The notes beneath the pieces are model-generated. The model was not told the DNA's origin. It ran no database searches and saw only the letters and a list, made by a program, of their open reading frames with translations. Positions 33,326 through 41,520 of a stretch of DNA of 64,000 bases are shown piece after piece. The stretch comes from Streptomyces sp. Alt3 (GTDB lineage Bacteria; Actinomycetota; Actinomycetes; Streptomycetales; Streptomycetaceae). The position numbers and the translations under genes are program-made. The stretch is taken from assembly GCF_030719215.1 (NCBI RefSeq), contig NZ_CP120983.1:6386001-6450000 (forward strand), in the 5' to 3' direction. Every line of letters begins with the position of its first letter. Positions within the stretch are counted from its first letter, which is position 1.

Positions 33326-34534
33326 ATGTCAACATCCCCATCAGATCTGCTGGACGACACCTCCCCGGCACCCGAGCAGCGCAAGCTGCCCATGTCCCCG
33401 CTTCTGGCGCTCGCCACCGCGGCGTTCATGGGCATTCTGACCGAGGCGCTGCCCGCCGGTGTGCTTCCCGAGATGGCCCGCGACATGTCCGTCAGCGAAT
33501 CGGCCATGGGCCAGGCGCTGACGATCTACGCCATCGCGACCGGTCTGTCGGCGATCCCGCTGGCCATCAGCACAGCCACCTGGAACCGCAAGAGGCTCCT
33601 GCTGCTGTCCGTGACGGCCTTCGCCGTCGCCAACACGGTCACCGCGATCTCCTCGAGCTACCCGCTGACCATGGCCTTCCGGTTGATCGCCGGTGTCGCC
33701 GCGGCGGCTGTCTGGGCCGAACTGGTCGGCTACGCACGCCGGCTGGCGCCTCCGCACCTTCAGGGCAGAGCCATCGCCATCACCATGGCGGGCGTACCGC
33801 TCGCCCTGTCGCTCGGCATTCCTGTCGGTACGTTCCTGGGCGGCCTGTTCGGCTGGCGTCTCACCTTCGGCCTCGTCACGGTCGTCTCGGTGCTCCTGCT
33901 CGGCTGGATCTGGGCCACCGTCCCGGACGCCGCCGGCCAGAAGCCCGGCGCCCGCGAACCGATCCTGAGGGCCGTCCGGCTGCCCGGCGTCGCCGCCGTC
34001 CTGTTCGTGGTCGCGGCCTACGTGCTCGCCCACAACATCCTGTACACGTACATCGCCACCTTCCTCGACACCTACGACCACGGCGACTCGCGGGACGTCG
34101 TGCTGCTGGTCTTCGGCATCGCCTCCGTGGTCAGCATCTGGGTCACGGGTGCGCTGGTGGACCGCAAGCTGAGGATGCTGACCGTCGCCAGCTCCGGCCT
34201 GTTCATCATCGCCTCGATCATGCTGGTGATCCTCGCCGGCAACCTGTGGGTCGTCTATGCCGCGATGATCCTGTGGGGCCTGGGCTGGGGCGGTGTCACC
34301 ACGCTGCTCCAGACCGCCGTCACGGACGCGGGCGGCGACCGCGGCCAGGCGCTTCTGGTCACCACCTGGAACTCGTTCATGGCCGGCGGCGGCGCCGTGG
34401 GAGGCATCCTGCTCGACATGCACGGCCCCAAGTCCTTCCCCTGGAGTGTCCTCGCCCTGATGCTCCCGGTGCTTGTCGTCGTGGTCCTCGGACGACGGCA
34501 CGCCTTCCCCGCGAAGCGTCCCAGCTCCGGCTGA
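33326..34534 (+). CDS. MFS transporter, DHA1-type efflux
   Basis: Protein of 402 residues with about 12 hydrophobic segments (LLALATAAFMGILTEALPAGVLPEMARDM in TM1 to LMLPVLVVVVLG at the end). The first-half signature TEALPAGVLPEMARDMSVS and GRAIAITMAGVPLALSLGIPVGTFLGGLFGWR are typical of DHA1 sugar/drug efflux permeases. GAGG eight bases before ATG 33326 is the likely ribosome site. Next to MerR and the carrier-protein operon, it is the probable exporter or self-resistance pump of the product. Confidence 0.87.
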   Translation: MSTSPSDLLDDTSPAPEQRKLPMSPLLALATAAFMGILTEALPAGVLPEMARDMSVSESAMGQALTIYAIATGLSAIPLAISTATWNRKRLLLLSVTAFAVANTVTAISSSYPLTMAFRLIAGVAAAAVWAELVGYARRLAPPHLQGRAIAITMAGVPLALSLGIPVGTFLGGLFGWRLTFGLVTVVSVLLLGWIWATVPDAAGQKPGAREPILRAVRLPGVAAVLFVVAAYVLAHNILYTYIATFLDTYDHGDSRDVVLLVFGIASVVSIWVTGALVDRKLRMLTVASSGLFIIASIMLVILAGNLWVVYAAMILWGLGWGGVTTLLQTAVTDAGGDRGQALLVTTWNSFMAGGGAVGGILLDMHGPKSFPWSVLALMLPVLVVVVLGRRHAFPAKRPSSG

Positions 34535-34551
34535 CGCCCGCCTTCCCGGTT

Positions 34552-34581
34552 GGACGCCCCGGCCCCCGTCCCGGGGCGTCC
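34552..34581 (+). terminator. Terminator after the MFS gene
   Basis: 11-bp stem GGACGCCCCGG/CCGGGGCGTCC with an 8-base loop, 17 bp past the MFS stop. Confidence 0.65.
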
Positions 34582-34650
34582 ACCCGGCTCCGGACGCGCC
34601 ACGGCCCCGACCGCCTTCACGTCCCCCGCAGGCGGGCGGGTCACGGCGCC

Positions 34651-34691
34651 GGAGAGGCCCCGTTCCCGGCATCCGGGAACGGGGCCTCTCC
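34651..34691. terminator. Perfect 19-bp stem terminator
   Basis: 34651-34669 pairs perfectly with 34673-34691, loop CAT. It lies between the convergent ends of the MFS and response regulator genes. Confidence 0.85.
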
Positions 34692-34719
34692 GCTGCCCGC
34701 GAAGCGGGGCGACCGGTGG

Positions 34720-35481
34720 TCAGCCCAGGCCGATCTGGAACCCGACGCTGCGGACGGTCAGGATCCAGCCGCTGGAGCCGAGCTTGCTGCGCAGGTTGCA
34801 CACATGGGTGTCCACGGTCCGCCGGGACCAGGAACCGCCCCAGACCTCCTGCATGATGCGGCTGCGGGAGATGACGTCGCCCGGGTTGCTCGCCAGCAGG
34901 TACAGCAGGTCGAACTCCTTGCCGGTCACCTCCACCCGGCGCCCGGACACCGAAACCTTGCGCGACTCGCGGTCCACCAGCAGCTCGCCGTGGACGACCA
35001 CATGGCTCTCCTGGCGGGGCGGGCGCGGCCGCACCCGGCGCATCACCGCGTCCATGCGGGCCATCAGCTCCGGGAATCCGTACGGCTTGACCATGTAGTC
35101 GTCGGCGCCGGCTTGCAGGCCGAGTACCCGGTCGAGCTCCGAGCCCCGCGCGGTGAGCGCGATCACGGGGGTGTCGTCGAACTGCCGGATGGCCCGGCAC
35201 ACCTCGATGCCGTCCAGATCGGGCAGTTCCAGGTCGAGCAGGACCAGGTCCGCCTCCCCGTAGGCACGCAACGCGGCGACGCCGGTCTCCGCGCTGGTCA
35301 CGGCATGCCCGTGGCGCCGGAGCCCGCGCATGAGAAGTTCGGTGTCGGCCGGGTCGTTCTGCACGACCAGCACGTTCCAGCCCCGGCGTTCGTCGACCGG
35401 GCGCCTCGTGCCACTTCCTCGCCCCGTGGTGCGCGCCCGCGTGTGTACGCCGCGCGCCAGCAGGCCGGCCGGGTCGGTCAT
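34720..35481 (-). CDS. Atypical OmpR-type response regulator
   Basis: Protein of 253 residues. After a 33-residue basic N-terminal extension comes a receiver domain, then a winged helix (about 155-250: GKEFDLLYLLASNPGDVISRSRIMQEVWGG). The phosphoacceptor Asp83 (LLDLELPDLDG), Thr110 and Lys132 (VKPYG) are kept. The metal-binding acidic pair after the first strand is replaced: VVQNDP, with Gln41 and Asn42 instead of Asp/Glu. No kinase gene is adjacent. Loss of this pocket is known in the JadR1-like orphan activators of antibiotic clusters, which bind small molecules instead of being phosphorylated. A pathway activator for the carrier cluster is a reasonable guess. Confidence 0.8.
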   Translation of the reverse strand: MTDPAGLLARGVHTRARTTGRGSGTRRPVDERRGWNVLVVQNDPADTELLMRGLRRHGHAVTSAETGVAALRAYGEADLVLLDLELPDLDGIEVCRAIRQFDDTPVIALTARGSELDRVLGLQAGADDYMVKPYGFPELMARMDAVMRRVRPRPPRQESHVVVHGELLVDRESRKVSVSGRRVEVTGKEFDLLYLLASNPGDVISRSRIMQEVWGGSWSRRTVDTHVCNLRSKLGSSGWILTVRSVGFQIGLG

Positions 35482-35744
35482 AGCCCTTCCCCCCTCGGAT
35501 CCTTGGCTTTGACTCAACGACGCATCAAATTCAATACCTACAAGGATGTTTCTGTCAAAGGATTCGTAAGGGGTGAAATGTTCAACTTAGAGGCGCTGTG
35601 CGGCTTTTTGTGATGTCGAAGTGACCTGCCATGGTCGCAGTCCGCTTACGGTGGCATGTTGATAGAAGTGGATACTCGGGGCATATCGGTCAGAGGATTT
35701 AACACACTGCTGAAAATTGATTCCTCTGGGTATTTAATGTCTCC

Positions 35745-36419
35745 ATGTCGTCGTCTCAGCCGCAGGCCTCCCCGCAGGGGTGCTCGACCGCGCACCCGCC
35801 TCCCGTGGCCTGCGGAGCCCGCAAACAGGAACGCTCCGTCCGCACCCGAAGAGCTCTCATCCACTCGGCGGCCGAGCGGTTCGAACGTCATGGGTACGAG
35901 CGGACGAAGCTGAGTGAGGTGAGCGAGGGGGCCGGGGTCACCACCGGTGCCCTGCACTTCCACTTCCGCAACAAGGCCGACCTGGCCGAGGCCGTGGAGT
36001 ACGCGGCCATCCGCAACCTCTACCGTGCCGCCCGCAGGAGCCGGCGTGACCGGACCGACGCGCTGACCGAACTGACTTCCCTCTCCTATGCGTTGGCCCA
36101 ACTTCTGCACCGGGACGTGGTCTCCCGGGCCGGCTTCCGGCTCAACTACGAGACATCGGGCCGCACTCGGCTGAGCATTCACCAGGAGTGGCAGGGCTGC
36201 GTCCAGCGGCTCCTCGTCCAGGCCGGCGAGGAGGCGGGGTCGCCGCTCGGCCCCCTGCCTCTCTGTGAGCTCACCGACACCGTGGTCGGGGCCACCACCG
36301 GATTCGCCCTGCTGGCCCGCGACAACCGGGCATGGCTGTCCCCCAAAGTGCTCACCGGCTTCTGGCGAGCCGTACTGCCGGGCCGCGCCCTGGAGTCGAA
36401 CGCCGCTGGAGACGCTTGA
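35745..36419 (+). CDS. TetR regulator, gamma-butyrolactone receptor-like
   Basis: Protein of 224 residues. A 25-residue unstructured N-terminus (with a Cys) precedes ARKQERSVRTRRALIHSAAERFERHGYERTKLSEVSEGAGVTTGALHFHFRNKADLAEAVE, the helix-turn-helix with the TxGALxFHFxxK pattern of ArpA/ScbR proteins. The ligand domain is more diverged than that of the 40741 protein and may belong to the pseudo-receptors that bind antibiotics or no butyrolactone. Divergent from the orphan response regulator; the 263-bp region between them is clearly AT-richer than its surroundings. Confidence 0.8.
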   Translation: MSSSQPQASPQGCSTAHPPPVACGARKQERSVRTRRALIHSAAERFERHGYERTKLSEVSEGAGVTTGALHFHFRNKADLAEAVEYAAIRNLYRAARRSRRDRTDALTELTSLSYALAQLLHRDVVSRAGFRLNYETSGRTRLSIHQEWQGCVQRLLVQAGEEAGSPLGPLPLCELTDTVVGATTGFALLARDNRAWLSPKVLTGFWRAVLPGRALESNAAGDA

Positions 36420-37325
36420 ACTCGGTGCTGACCCAGGCGTATCTTATGGATGTGGAGATTCTGTGGAGACATGCTCCGTGGGTGTTCCGGGCGCATGGGT
36501 GCGCCGGACGTTCCTCCAGTCCGAAGTCGCGGTCCCGGCGCGGGGAACGATGTCCGCGTCCGGGCGGGTACCCCGCCGCGCGGGCTCACAGGTGCGCGCC
36601 GCGGTGCGGTGAACCCGACATCGGGCCGCGGCCGTGCGCGGTGAGCCCGGGCAGCGGGAAGCACGCTCCGCCGGAGCCCGGAGATTTCTCCAGGGCCGCG
36701 TGCCCGGGCCCTTCGTCGCCGTTCCCGTAGTCCCGCAGGAGACGCCTCACCCACGGTGGGCCACTCGGTCCTCTCCACCCGCCTCCGGCGCCGCCGGAGC
36801 AACGGCCGAAACCCTTCCGGTCCGTTCCCGGATCGGATCCTCGTGGATGAACGCACGCCCACGGCACGGCGGGACGGTATCCGTTCCGGCCGCGGCCACC
36901 TCGTCCGCACTGTGAGGAGCCGTTCCTGCGGGAACGGCCCCGCGTGCCGTCGGGGCCGTTCCGGATAACTGCTCCTCGAAGACCCGGGAACAGCCCTGCC
37001 CGGGTGCTGAACACGCCTCACCCCGGACCCGAGCCACCGCGACGGTCCGGGTCTGCACGGCGCGAACCCGATCCCATGCGCGCCGTCCCCGCCGCACCCA
37101 CGCGGAAGCGGCGACACCGCACACGAACCCGTGTTCCGAGGGCGGCCGGGAAACCAGCCGTACGTCAGCAGTGCCTAGCCCGGCCCGCTGGTGCCGCGTC
37201 ATGCCCGGCGGCCCGCGGGTGCACCGACCTGCCCCGCCACGCTCTTCCTTCCGCCCCGCCCACCCCGCGCCGGCCGGGGCCCTGCACGGGCCCGCGCGCG
37301 CTCCGAACCGAGAGGGATCCCGACC
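36420..37325. other. Long gene-free region before the P450 gene
   Basis: About 900 bp without a recognisable gene. Reading frames here have no family features or plausible starts. It contains a perfect 12-bp stem (36931-36942 with 36951-36962) and an overlapping alternative hairpin GCCGTTCC/GGAACGGC (36919-36926 with 36931-36938), which cannot form together. A third dyad CCCGGACC/GGTCCGGG lies at 37022-37051. Confidence 0.45.
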
Positions 37326-38585
37326 ATGAGCATTCCGACCATGAGTGTTCCGACCACGGCGACCGCGACCTGCCCGGTCCACCTCGACGCCTCCGGCGCC
37401 GACCCGCACGGCGAGATCGCCCGCATCCGCGAGCAGGGCCCTGTGGCCCAGGTCGCCCTCCCCGGAGGCGTCCTGGCCTGGTCCGTCACCAGCACGGAAC
37501 TCATCAAGCAGCTGATGACCGATCCACGGGTCTCCAAGGACGCCCAACAGCACTGGCCGGCCTGGATACGCGGAGAGATACCCGCCGACTGGCCGCTCGC
37601 CCTGTGGGTCTCCGTCCGCAGCATGATCACCGCCTACGGTGACGACCACGTCAGGCTGCGCAAGCTCGTCGCCCGGGCCTTCACCGCCCGCAACATCAGC
37701 ATGCTCCGGCCTCGCGTCGAGGAGATCACGCGGGTGCTCCTCGACCGCCTCGACGAGGTGCCCGAGGGTGCCGAGGTCGACCTGCGCGCCCGGTTCGCCC
37801 TGCCTCTCCCCGTCCAGGTCGTCTGCGAACTCCTCGGGATCCCGGAGGAGATGCGCGGACCGTTGCAGGAGATCATCGGCCTGACCTTTCTCACCTCGGT
37901 CGAGCCGACCGCGAACGGTGAGAACATCCGCGCGCTGTACGAGGCCCTGGCCTCGCTCGTGGACGCCAGGCGTGAGACGCCCGGCGACGACCTGATCACC
38001 CGTCTCGTCGCCGTGCGCGACGAACAGGACGGAACAGGCCTCACCCACCAGGAGCTCCTCGACACCCTGCTCCTGATCATCTCGGCCGGCTACGAGACCA
38101 CGGCCAACCTCCTCGACCACGCGGTCCACCGCCTGCTGAGCGACCCCGCCCAGCTGGAACTCGTCCGCTCCGGCCGTGCGGCCTGGGAGGACGTGGTGGA
38201 CGAGACCCTGCGTTGCGAGCCCTCGGGCTTCCACGTCCCGCTGCGTTACGCCGTCGAGGACCTGGAGATCGGCGGCGTGCTCATCGCCCGGGGCGAACCG
38301 ATCCTGGTGTCCGTGGCCGGGGCCGGACGTGATCCGCGGGTGCACGGCGCCGACGCGGCCGAGTTCGACGTCACCCGGCCCACCCGCCGCGAGCACATCA
38401 CCTTCGGCTACGGGGTCCACCACTGCATCGGCGCACCACTGGCGCGCATGGAGGCGGTCGTCGCCCTGAAGGCCCTCTTCGGCCGCTTCCCGGACGTGAG
38501 CCTGGCCCGCCCCGGTGAGGACCTGCCGCTGCTGCCCAGCTTCATCACCAACGGCCACCGGGAACTGCCGGTCCGTCTCGGCTGA
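37326..38585 (+). CDS. Cytochrome P450
   Basis: Protein of 419 residues, typical soluble bacterial class I P450. I-helix AGYETT near residue 253 (oxygen activation), ETLR (ExxR) near 292 and the heme loop FGYGVHHCIG with the Cys ligand near 366. GDDHVRLRKLVARAFT is the C-helix. It needs ferredoxin and reductase from elsewhere. P450s occur beside AfsA homologues in some butyrolactone or butenolide signal clusters, where they oxidise the signal's side chain. It could also tailor the carrier-cluster product. Confidence 0.9.
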   Translation: MSIPTMSVPTTATATCPVHLDASGADPHGEIARIREQGPVAQVALPGGVLAWSVTSTELIKQLMTDPRVSKDAQQHWPAWIRGEIPADWPLALWVSVRSMITAYGDDHVRLRKLVARAFTARNISMLRPRVEEITRVLLDRLDEVPEGAEVDLRARFALPLPVQVVCELLGIPEEMRGPLQEIIGLTFLTSVEPTANGENIRALYEALASLVDARRETPGDDLITRLVAVRDEQDGTGLTHQELLDTLLLIISAGYETTANLLDHAVHRLLSDPAQLELVRSGRAAWEDVVDETLRCEPSGFHVPLRYAVEDLEIGGVLIARGEPILVSVAGAGRDPRVHGADAAEFDVTRPTRREHITFGYGVHHCIGAPLARMEAVVALKALFGRFPDVSLARPGEDLPLLPSFITNGHRELPVRLG

Positions 38586-38683
38586 CGCGGGAGCGCCGGG
38601 CGGCGTCGTACAGGGGGACGCGGCGCCACCCGGTCCGGTACGGCGGCACATTTCGGTGAGTACGGAAACGGGGGAGCGCGCGA

Positions 38684-38722
38684 CCGCCCCCAGGGTGACA
38701 GGGCCGGTCACCCTGGGGGCGG
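38684..38722. terminator. Terminator between P450 and reductase genes
   Basis: Perfect 16-bp stem (38684-38699 with 38707-38722), 7-base loop, between convergent genes. Confidence 0.8.
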
Positions 38723-38727
38723 GCTGT

Positions 38728-39576
38728 TCACCTGCTGCCGGGGAAGCAGTGCGCGTGGTCGTTCGCCCAGCCTCGGAACGTGCCCGCGGCGCGGCCTGTC
38801 AGTGGGGCGAGCGCGTCTCCGCGCAGATCCTTGCCGCCGCCGGCCTGCAGGGCGGCCCGCTCGAGGAGTGCCTCGACCACGGGCGGCGGGTGTCCGCGTG
38901 CCAGGTACGCGCGTGCCTCCCGGACCGTCCACTCGCGGAACCGCAGCGGGCGCCCGAGTACGTCGCCGAGGATGCGCGCCTGCGCGTGGGCGCTGAGCTC
39001 CTCGGGACCGGCGAGGGTGTACGTCCTGCCCGCGTGTCCGCTCTCCGTGAGCGCCCGCACGGCGACCCGGGCGACGTCGCGAGGGTCCACCGGCGCGTTG
39101 GGCGTGCTGCCGTACAACGCGCCCACCGTGCCGTCCCGTTCGATGGGGTCGGCCCAGGACAGGGTGTTCGACATGAACGCCCGGGGGCGGAGCAGGGTCC
39201 AGGCGATCCCGCACGAGCGCACCGCCTCCTCCATGGCCCTCTGGCGTGAGGTGAGGAAGTCGTCGGTCTCGTCGGCGACGACCGCTGCCGACAGCTTGAC
39301 CACGTGGCTGACGCCCTGGGCGACGGCGGCTTCCAGGAAGCGCTCGTCATGGGGCTCGACCGGGTGGCCGGTGACCAGGAACGCGGCCCGCACCCCGCTC
39401 AGCGCTCCGGCCAGTTCGTCGGGCCGTGCGAAGTCCGCGACGGCGTTCTCCACCCGGGGGCCGGGCACGGCGGGGCGCGCGGGGGCGCGGCTCATCAGCC
39501 GTACGGCATGGTCCGCCGCCAGCTGCCGCGCCACCTCCCGCCCCACCGTGCCGGTGGCGCCGGTGACCAGGATCAA
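38728..39576 (-). CDS. NmrA-like NAD(P)H-binding reductase
   Basis: Protein of 282 residues beginning at TTG 39576, which overlaps the AfsA stop (TTGA); this start puts the Rossmann strand at residue 2 (ILVTGATGTVGREVARQL). Atypical short-chain dehydrogenase of the NmrA/HSCARG type: VKLSAAVVADETDD, and WTLLRPRAFMSNTLSW without a full YxxxK. Translation is coupled to the AfsA homologue, so it may be the NADPH reductase that turns the AfsA product into the mature butyrolactone, as ScbB/BarS1-type reductases do. That role is inferred. Confidence 0.75.
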   Translation of the reverse strand: MILVTGATGTVGREVARQLAADHAVRLMSRAPARPAVPGPRVENAVADFARPDELAGALSGVRAAFLVTGHPVEPHDERFLEAAVAQGVSHVVKLSAAVVADETDDFLTSRQRAMEEAVRSCGIAWTLLRPRAFMSNTLSWADPIERDGTVGALYGSTPNAPVDPRDVARVAVRALTESGHAGRTYTLAGPEELSAHAQARILGDVLGRPLRFREWTVREARAYLARGHPPPVVEALLERAALQAGGGKDLRGDALAPLTGRAAGTFRGWANDHAHCFPGSR

Positions 39577-40487
39577 GACAGTCTCCGGGACTGTCCCGCG
39601 GAGAAGACCGAGGTGAACACGGCTTCCCCGTCCTGGTGTCCGGTGACCTTCATCGCCCAGTCGGCCCCCGACAGGGACACGTCCGTGACCTCGATGAGCA
39701 GGGGCCGGGAGAACTCCGCGTACCGGTGGAAGGTGTTGTCGCCGGTCCAGGGCGCGAAGGCGGAGGGACCGATGGTGGCGTGCGCGGCCTGGCGGGCGGC
39801 CTCGATGAGGACCATGCCCGGCACATGGTCCTTGGGCCCCTGGTAGAGGGTGCGGTGACCGGTGTCGATCTTGAGGACCCAGTGGCCCCAGATACCGGTG
39901 GGGAAGAGCAGGACGTCCTCGGAGCGGAGGCGGCCCACGAGTTGGGGCGGCACATCGGGTGCGTACTGCCGGGGTACGGGCTGTTGTGCGACGGCACCCC
40001 GCACACGACGGTAGGCGCGGGCGCTGATCAGGTTGATGTGGCTGACGCCGGTGCCGACCTCCCGGCCGTTGCGTCCGACCGTGACCGCGGCCCGCATGCC
40101 GGACAGCACACGGCCTCGGTGGGTGAGTTCGTCGAAGACGACTTCGATCTCGACGTCCGGCTTGTAGCCGACGTGAAGGTGCTGGGGCTGGCAGGTGAAG
40201 TCCAGCGAGCGCATCAGATAGTGCGTGTCGAGTGGGACGTCGTAAGCGGCATGACCGAGCAGAATCGTACTCTGACGCATGGATTCCACCAGTAACAGCG
40301 GATCGTGGAGTCCGCCGACCGGCGCGAAGAACGGGTGCTCCTCGGGCCAGCTGCCATCGACGAGGAAACGGTTCTCCGAGAGGCGTTTCCAATGCGTCGG
40401 TACGACGTCCTGCGGTCTCTCGCGGTGCGCCCACTGCATGGGCACGGAAGTGGGCTTCCGGGTGCCGGCGCTGATGATGTCTAACAC
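39573..40487 (-). CDS. afsA: AfsA-family gamma-butyrolactone synthase
   Basis: Protein of 304 residues from GTG 40487. Two hotdog-fold repeats (about 35-155 and 185-295), each with the family pattern: HPFFAPVGGLHDPLLLVESMRQSTI in the first and HVPGMVLIEAARQAAHA in the second. AfsA/ScbA proteins join a beta-keto acyl chain to dihydroxyacetone phosphate, the first step of A-factor-type signals. Codon 2 is TTA, the rare Leu codon read only by the bldA tRNA, so signal synthesis should depend on bldA. A 7-bp-arm dyad lies 14 bp upstream of the start. Confidence 0.9.
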   Translation of the reverse strand: MLDIISAGTRKPTSVPMQWAHRERPQDVVPTHWKRLSENRFLVDGSWPEEHPFFAPVGGLHDPLLLVESMRQSTILLGHAAYDVPLDTHYLMRSLDFTCQPQHLHVGYKPDVEIEVVFDELTHRGRVLSGMRAAVTVGRNGREVGTGVSHINLISARAYRRVRGAVAQQPVPRQYAPDVPPQLVGRLRSEDVLLFPTGIWGHWVLKIDTGHRTLYQGPKDHVPGMVLIEAARQAAHATIGPSAFAPWTGDNTFHRYAEFSRPLLIEVTDVSLSGADWAMKVTGHQDGEAVFTSVFSAGQSRRLS

Positions 40488-40500
40488 GATCCCCCCAAGA

Positions 40501-40520
40501 AACGTTGTTGGCGCAACGTT
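40501..40520. promoter_or_regulatory. ARE-like dyad at the afsA start
   Basis: AACGTTG-TTGGCG-CAACGTT, perfect 7-bp arms, 14 bp upstream of the afsA GTG. It suits an ArpA-type receptor site. A weaker dyad TTTCA-N5-TGAAA follows at 40540-40554. Confidence 0.5.
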
Positions 40521-40700
40521 ACGTACCCCAGGATATTCTTTTCAACGGCTGAAAGTGTGACGCGAAACACATCATGCGGAATTGAATAAGTGCAGGTCAC
40601 AAGTGATCTAGAGGGGAACTTACGTTTCGTGAACGCTCCGGTCGGGGTGGAGGCAGAGCCTCCGGGGAGCGTGGGGTCGTCTTTTTGACAGCAGATTCGT

Positions 40701-40710
40701 ACGTTAACGT
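40701..40710. promoter_or_regulatory. ARE-like palindrome before the receptor gene
   Basis: ACGTTAACGT, perfect palindrome 31 bp before the receptor start and 10 bp after a TTGACA hexamer (40685-40690). It shares the AACGTT core with the 40501 dyad, suggesting the same protein binds both. Confidence 0.45.
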
Positions 40711-40740
40711 TTTTCTCGCTTCCGGAGCACAGAGCGAGGG

Positions 40741-41439
40741 ATGAACTTGACAAAGCAGGACCGGGCGGCACGAACCCGGCGGAAACTCATCGAGGCCGCC
40801 GCCGTCGTCTTCGACCGGCGAGGCTATGAGGCCACCACTCTCAGTGACATCGCCACCGCGGCGGGAACGACCAAGGGGGCCATCTACTTCCACTTCAGGA
40901 ACAAGGACGACCTGGCCCGGATAATCCTCGCCGAGCAGCAGCAGACCGAGGAGAACGCCCTGCGCCCGCAGCCCGTCAAGCTGCAGGAACTAGTCGACTC
41001 CGGGATGGTCTTTGCCGAACGCCTGCGCACCGACCCGCTGGTCCGTGCCAGTGTCCGGCTCACCCTGGACCAGCAGGCCACCGGCATCGACCGCGGCGGC
41101 GTGTTCCGCGCCTGGAGGGACGCCAACCTGGCCATTCTCGAGAAGGCACAGGAACGCGGTGAACTCCGTTGCCACGTCGACCTTCTGGCGACCGCCGAGC
41201 TGTTCGTGGGCACCTTCGCGGGCCTCCAGCAGATGTCGCAGCTACTCAGTGACTACGACGACCTGCCGGACCGTGTGACGGTACTGCTGCAGAACCTCAT
41301 GCCCAGCATCGCCGTACCCCCGGTACTCGGTGTGCTCGACATGTGTGAGCGGCGCGGGGCCCACCTGATTGCGGCAGCGAAGTCGGGAGCCGGCGGGGAG
41401 TCCGCGGTGGCGGAGGAGCCGCCCGCCGCGCAGGACTGA
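40741..41439 (+). CDS. ArpA/ScbR-type gamma-butyrolactone receptor (TetR family)
   Basis: Protein of 232 residues. The helix-turn-helix LIEAAAVVFDRRGYEATTLSDIATAAGTTKGAIYFHFRNKDDLARII is that of butyrolactone receptors. The ligand domain has the long helices and the Trp (VFRAWRDANL) seen in ArpA relatives. Divergent from the AfsA homologue, the classic synthase/receptor pair. It would repress its own gene and afsA, and perhaps the regulators at 34720 and 35745, until the signal binds. Between the two receptors this is the better candidate for the true receptor. Confidence 0.87.
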   Translation: MNLTKQDRAARTRRKLIEAAAVVFDRRGYEATTLSDIATAAGTTKGAIYFHFRNKDDLARIILAEQQQTEENALRPQPVKLQELVDSGMVFAERLRTDPLVRASVRLTLDQQATGIDRGGVFRAWRDANLAILEKAQERGELRCHVDLLATAELFVGTFAGLQQMSQLLSDYDDLPDRVTVLLQNLMPSIAVPPVLGVLDMCERRGAHLIAAAKSGAGGESAVAEEPPAAQD

Positions 41440-41457
41440 CGGCCGGCCCAGGCCGAC

Positions 41458-41503
41458 AGCAGGGGCCCGGACCCGCGCCGCCGCGCGGGTCCGGGCCCCT
41501 GCT
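41458..41503. terminator. Perfect 21-bp stem terminator
   Basis: 41458-41478 pairs with 41483-41503 without mismatch, 4-base loop. It lies between the receptor gene and the convergent PL3 gene. Confidence 0.85.
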
Positions 41504-41520
41504 CCTACCCCTCGGGGTGC

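Noticed and set aside
35533..35554. ARE-like string AATACCTAC...GATGTTTCTG upstream of the orphan response regulator
   Set aside because: Looks like a butyrolactone element by eye, but the arms are not complementary; kept out as a feature.
36586..37117. Minus-strand ORFs in the 900-bp gap before the P450 gene
   Set aside because: No domains, no ribosome sites and composition of a shadow frame.
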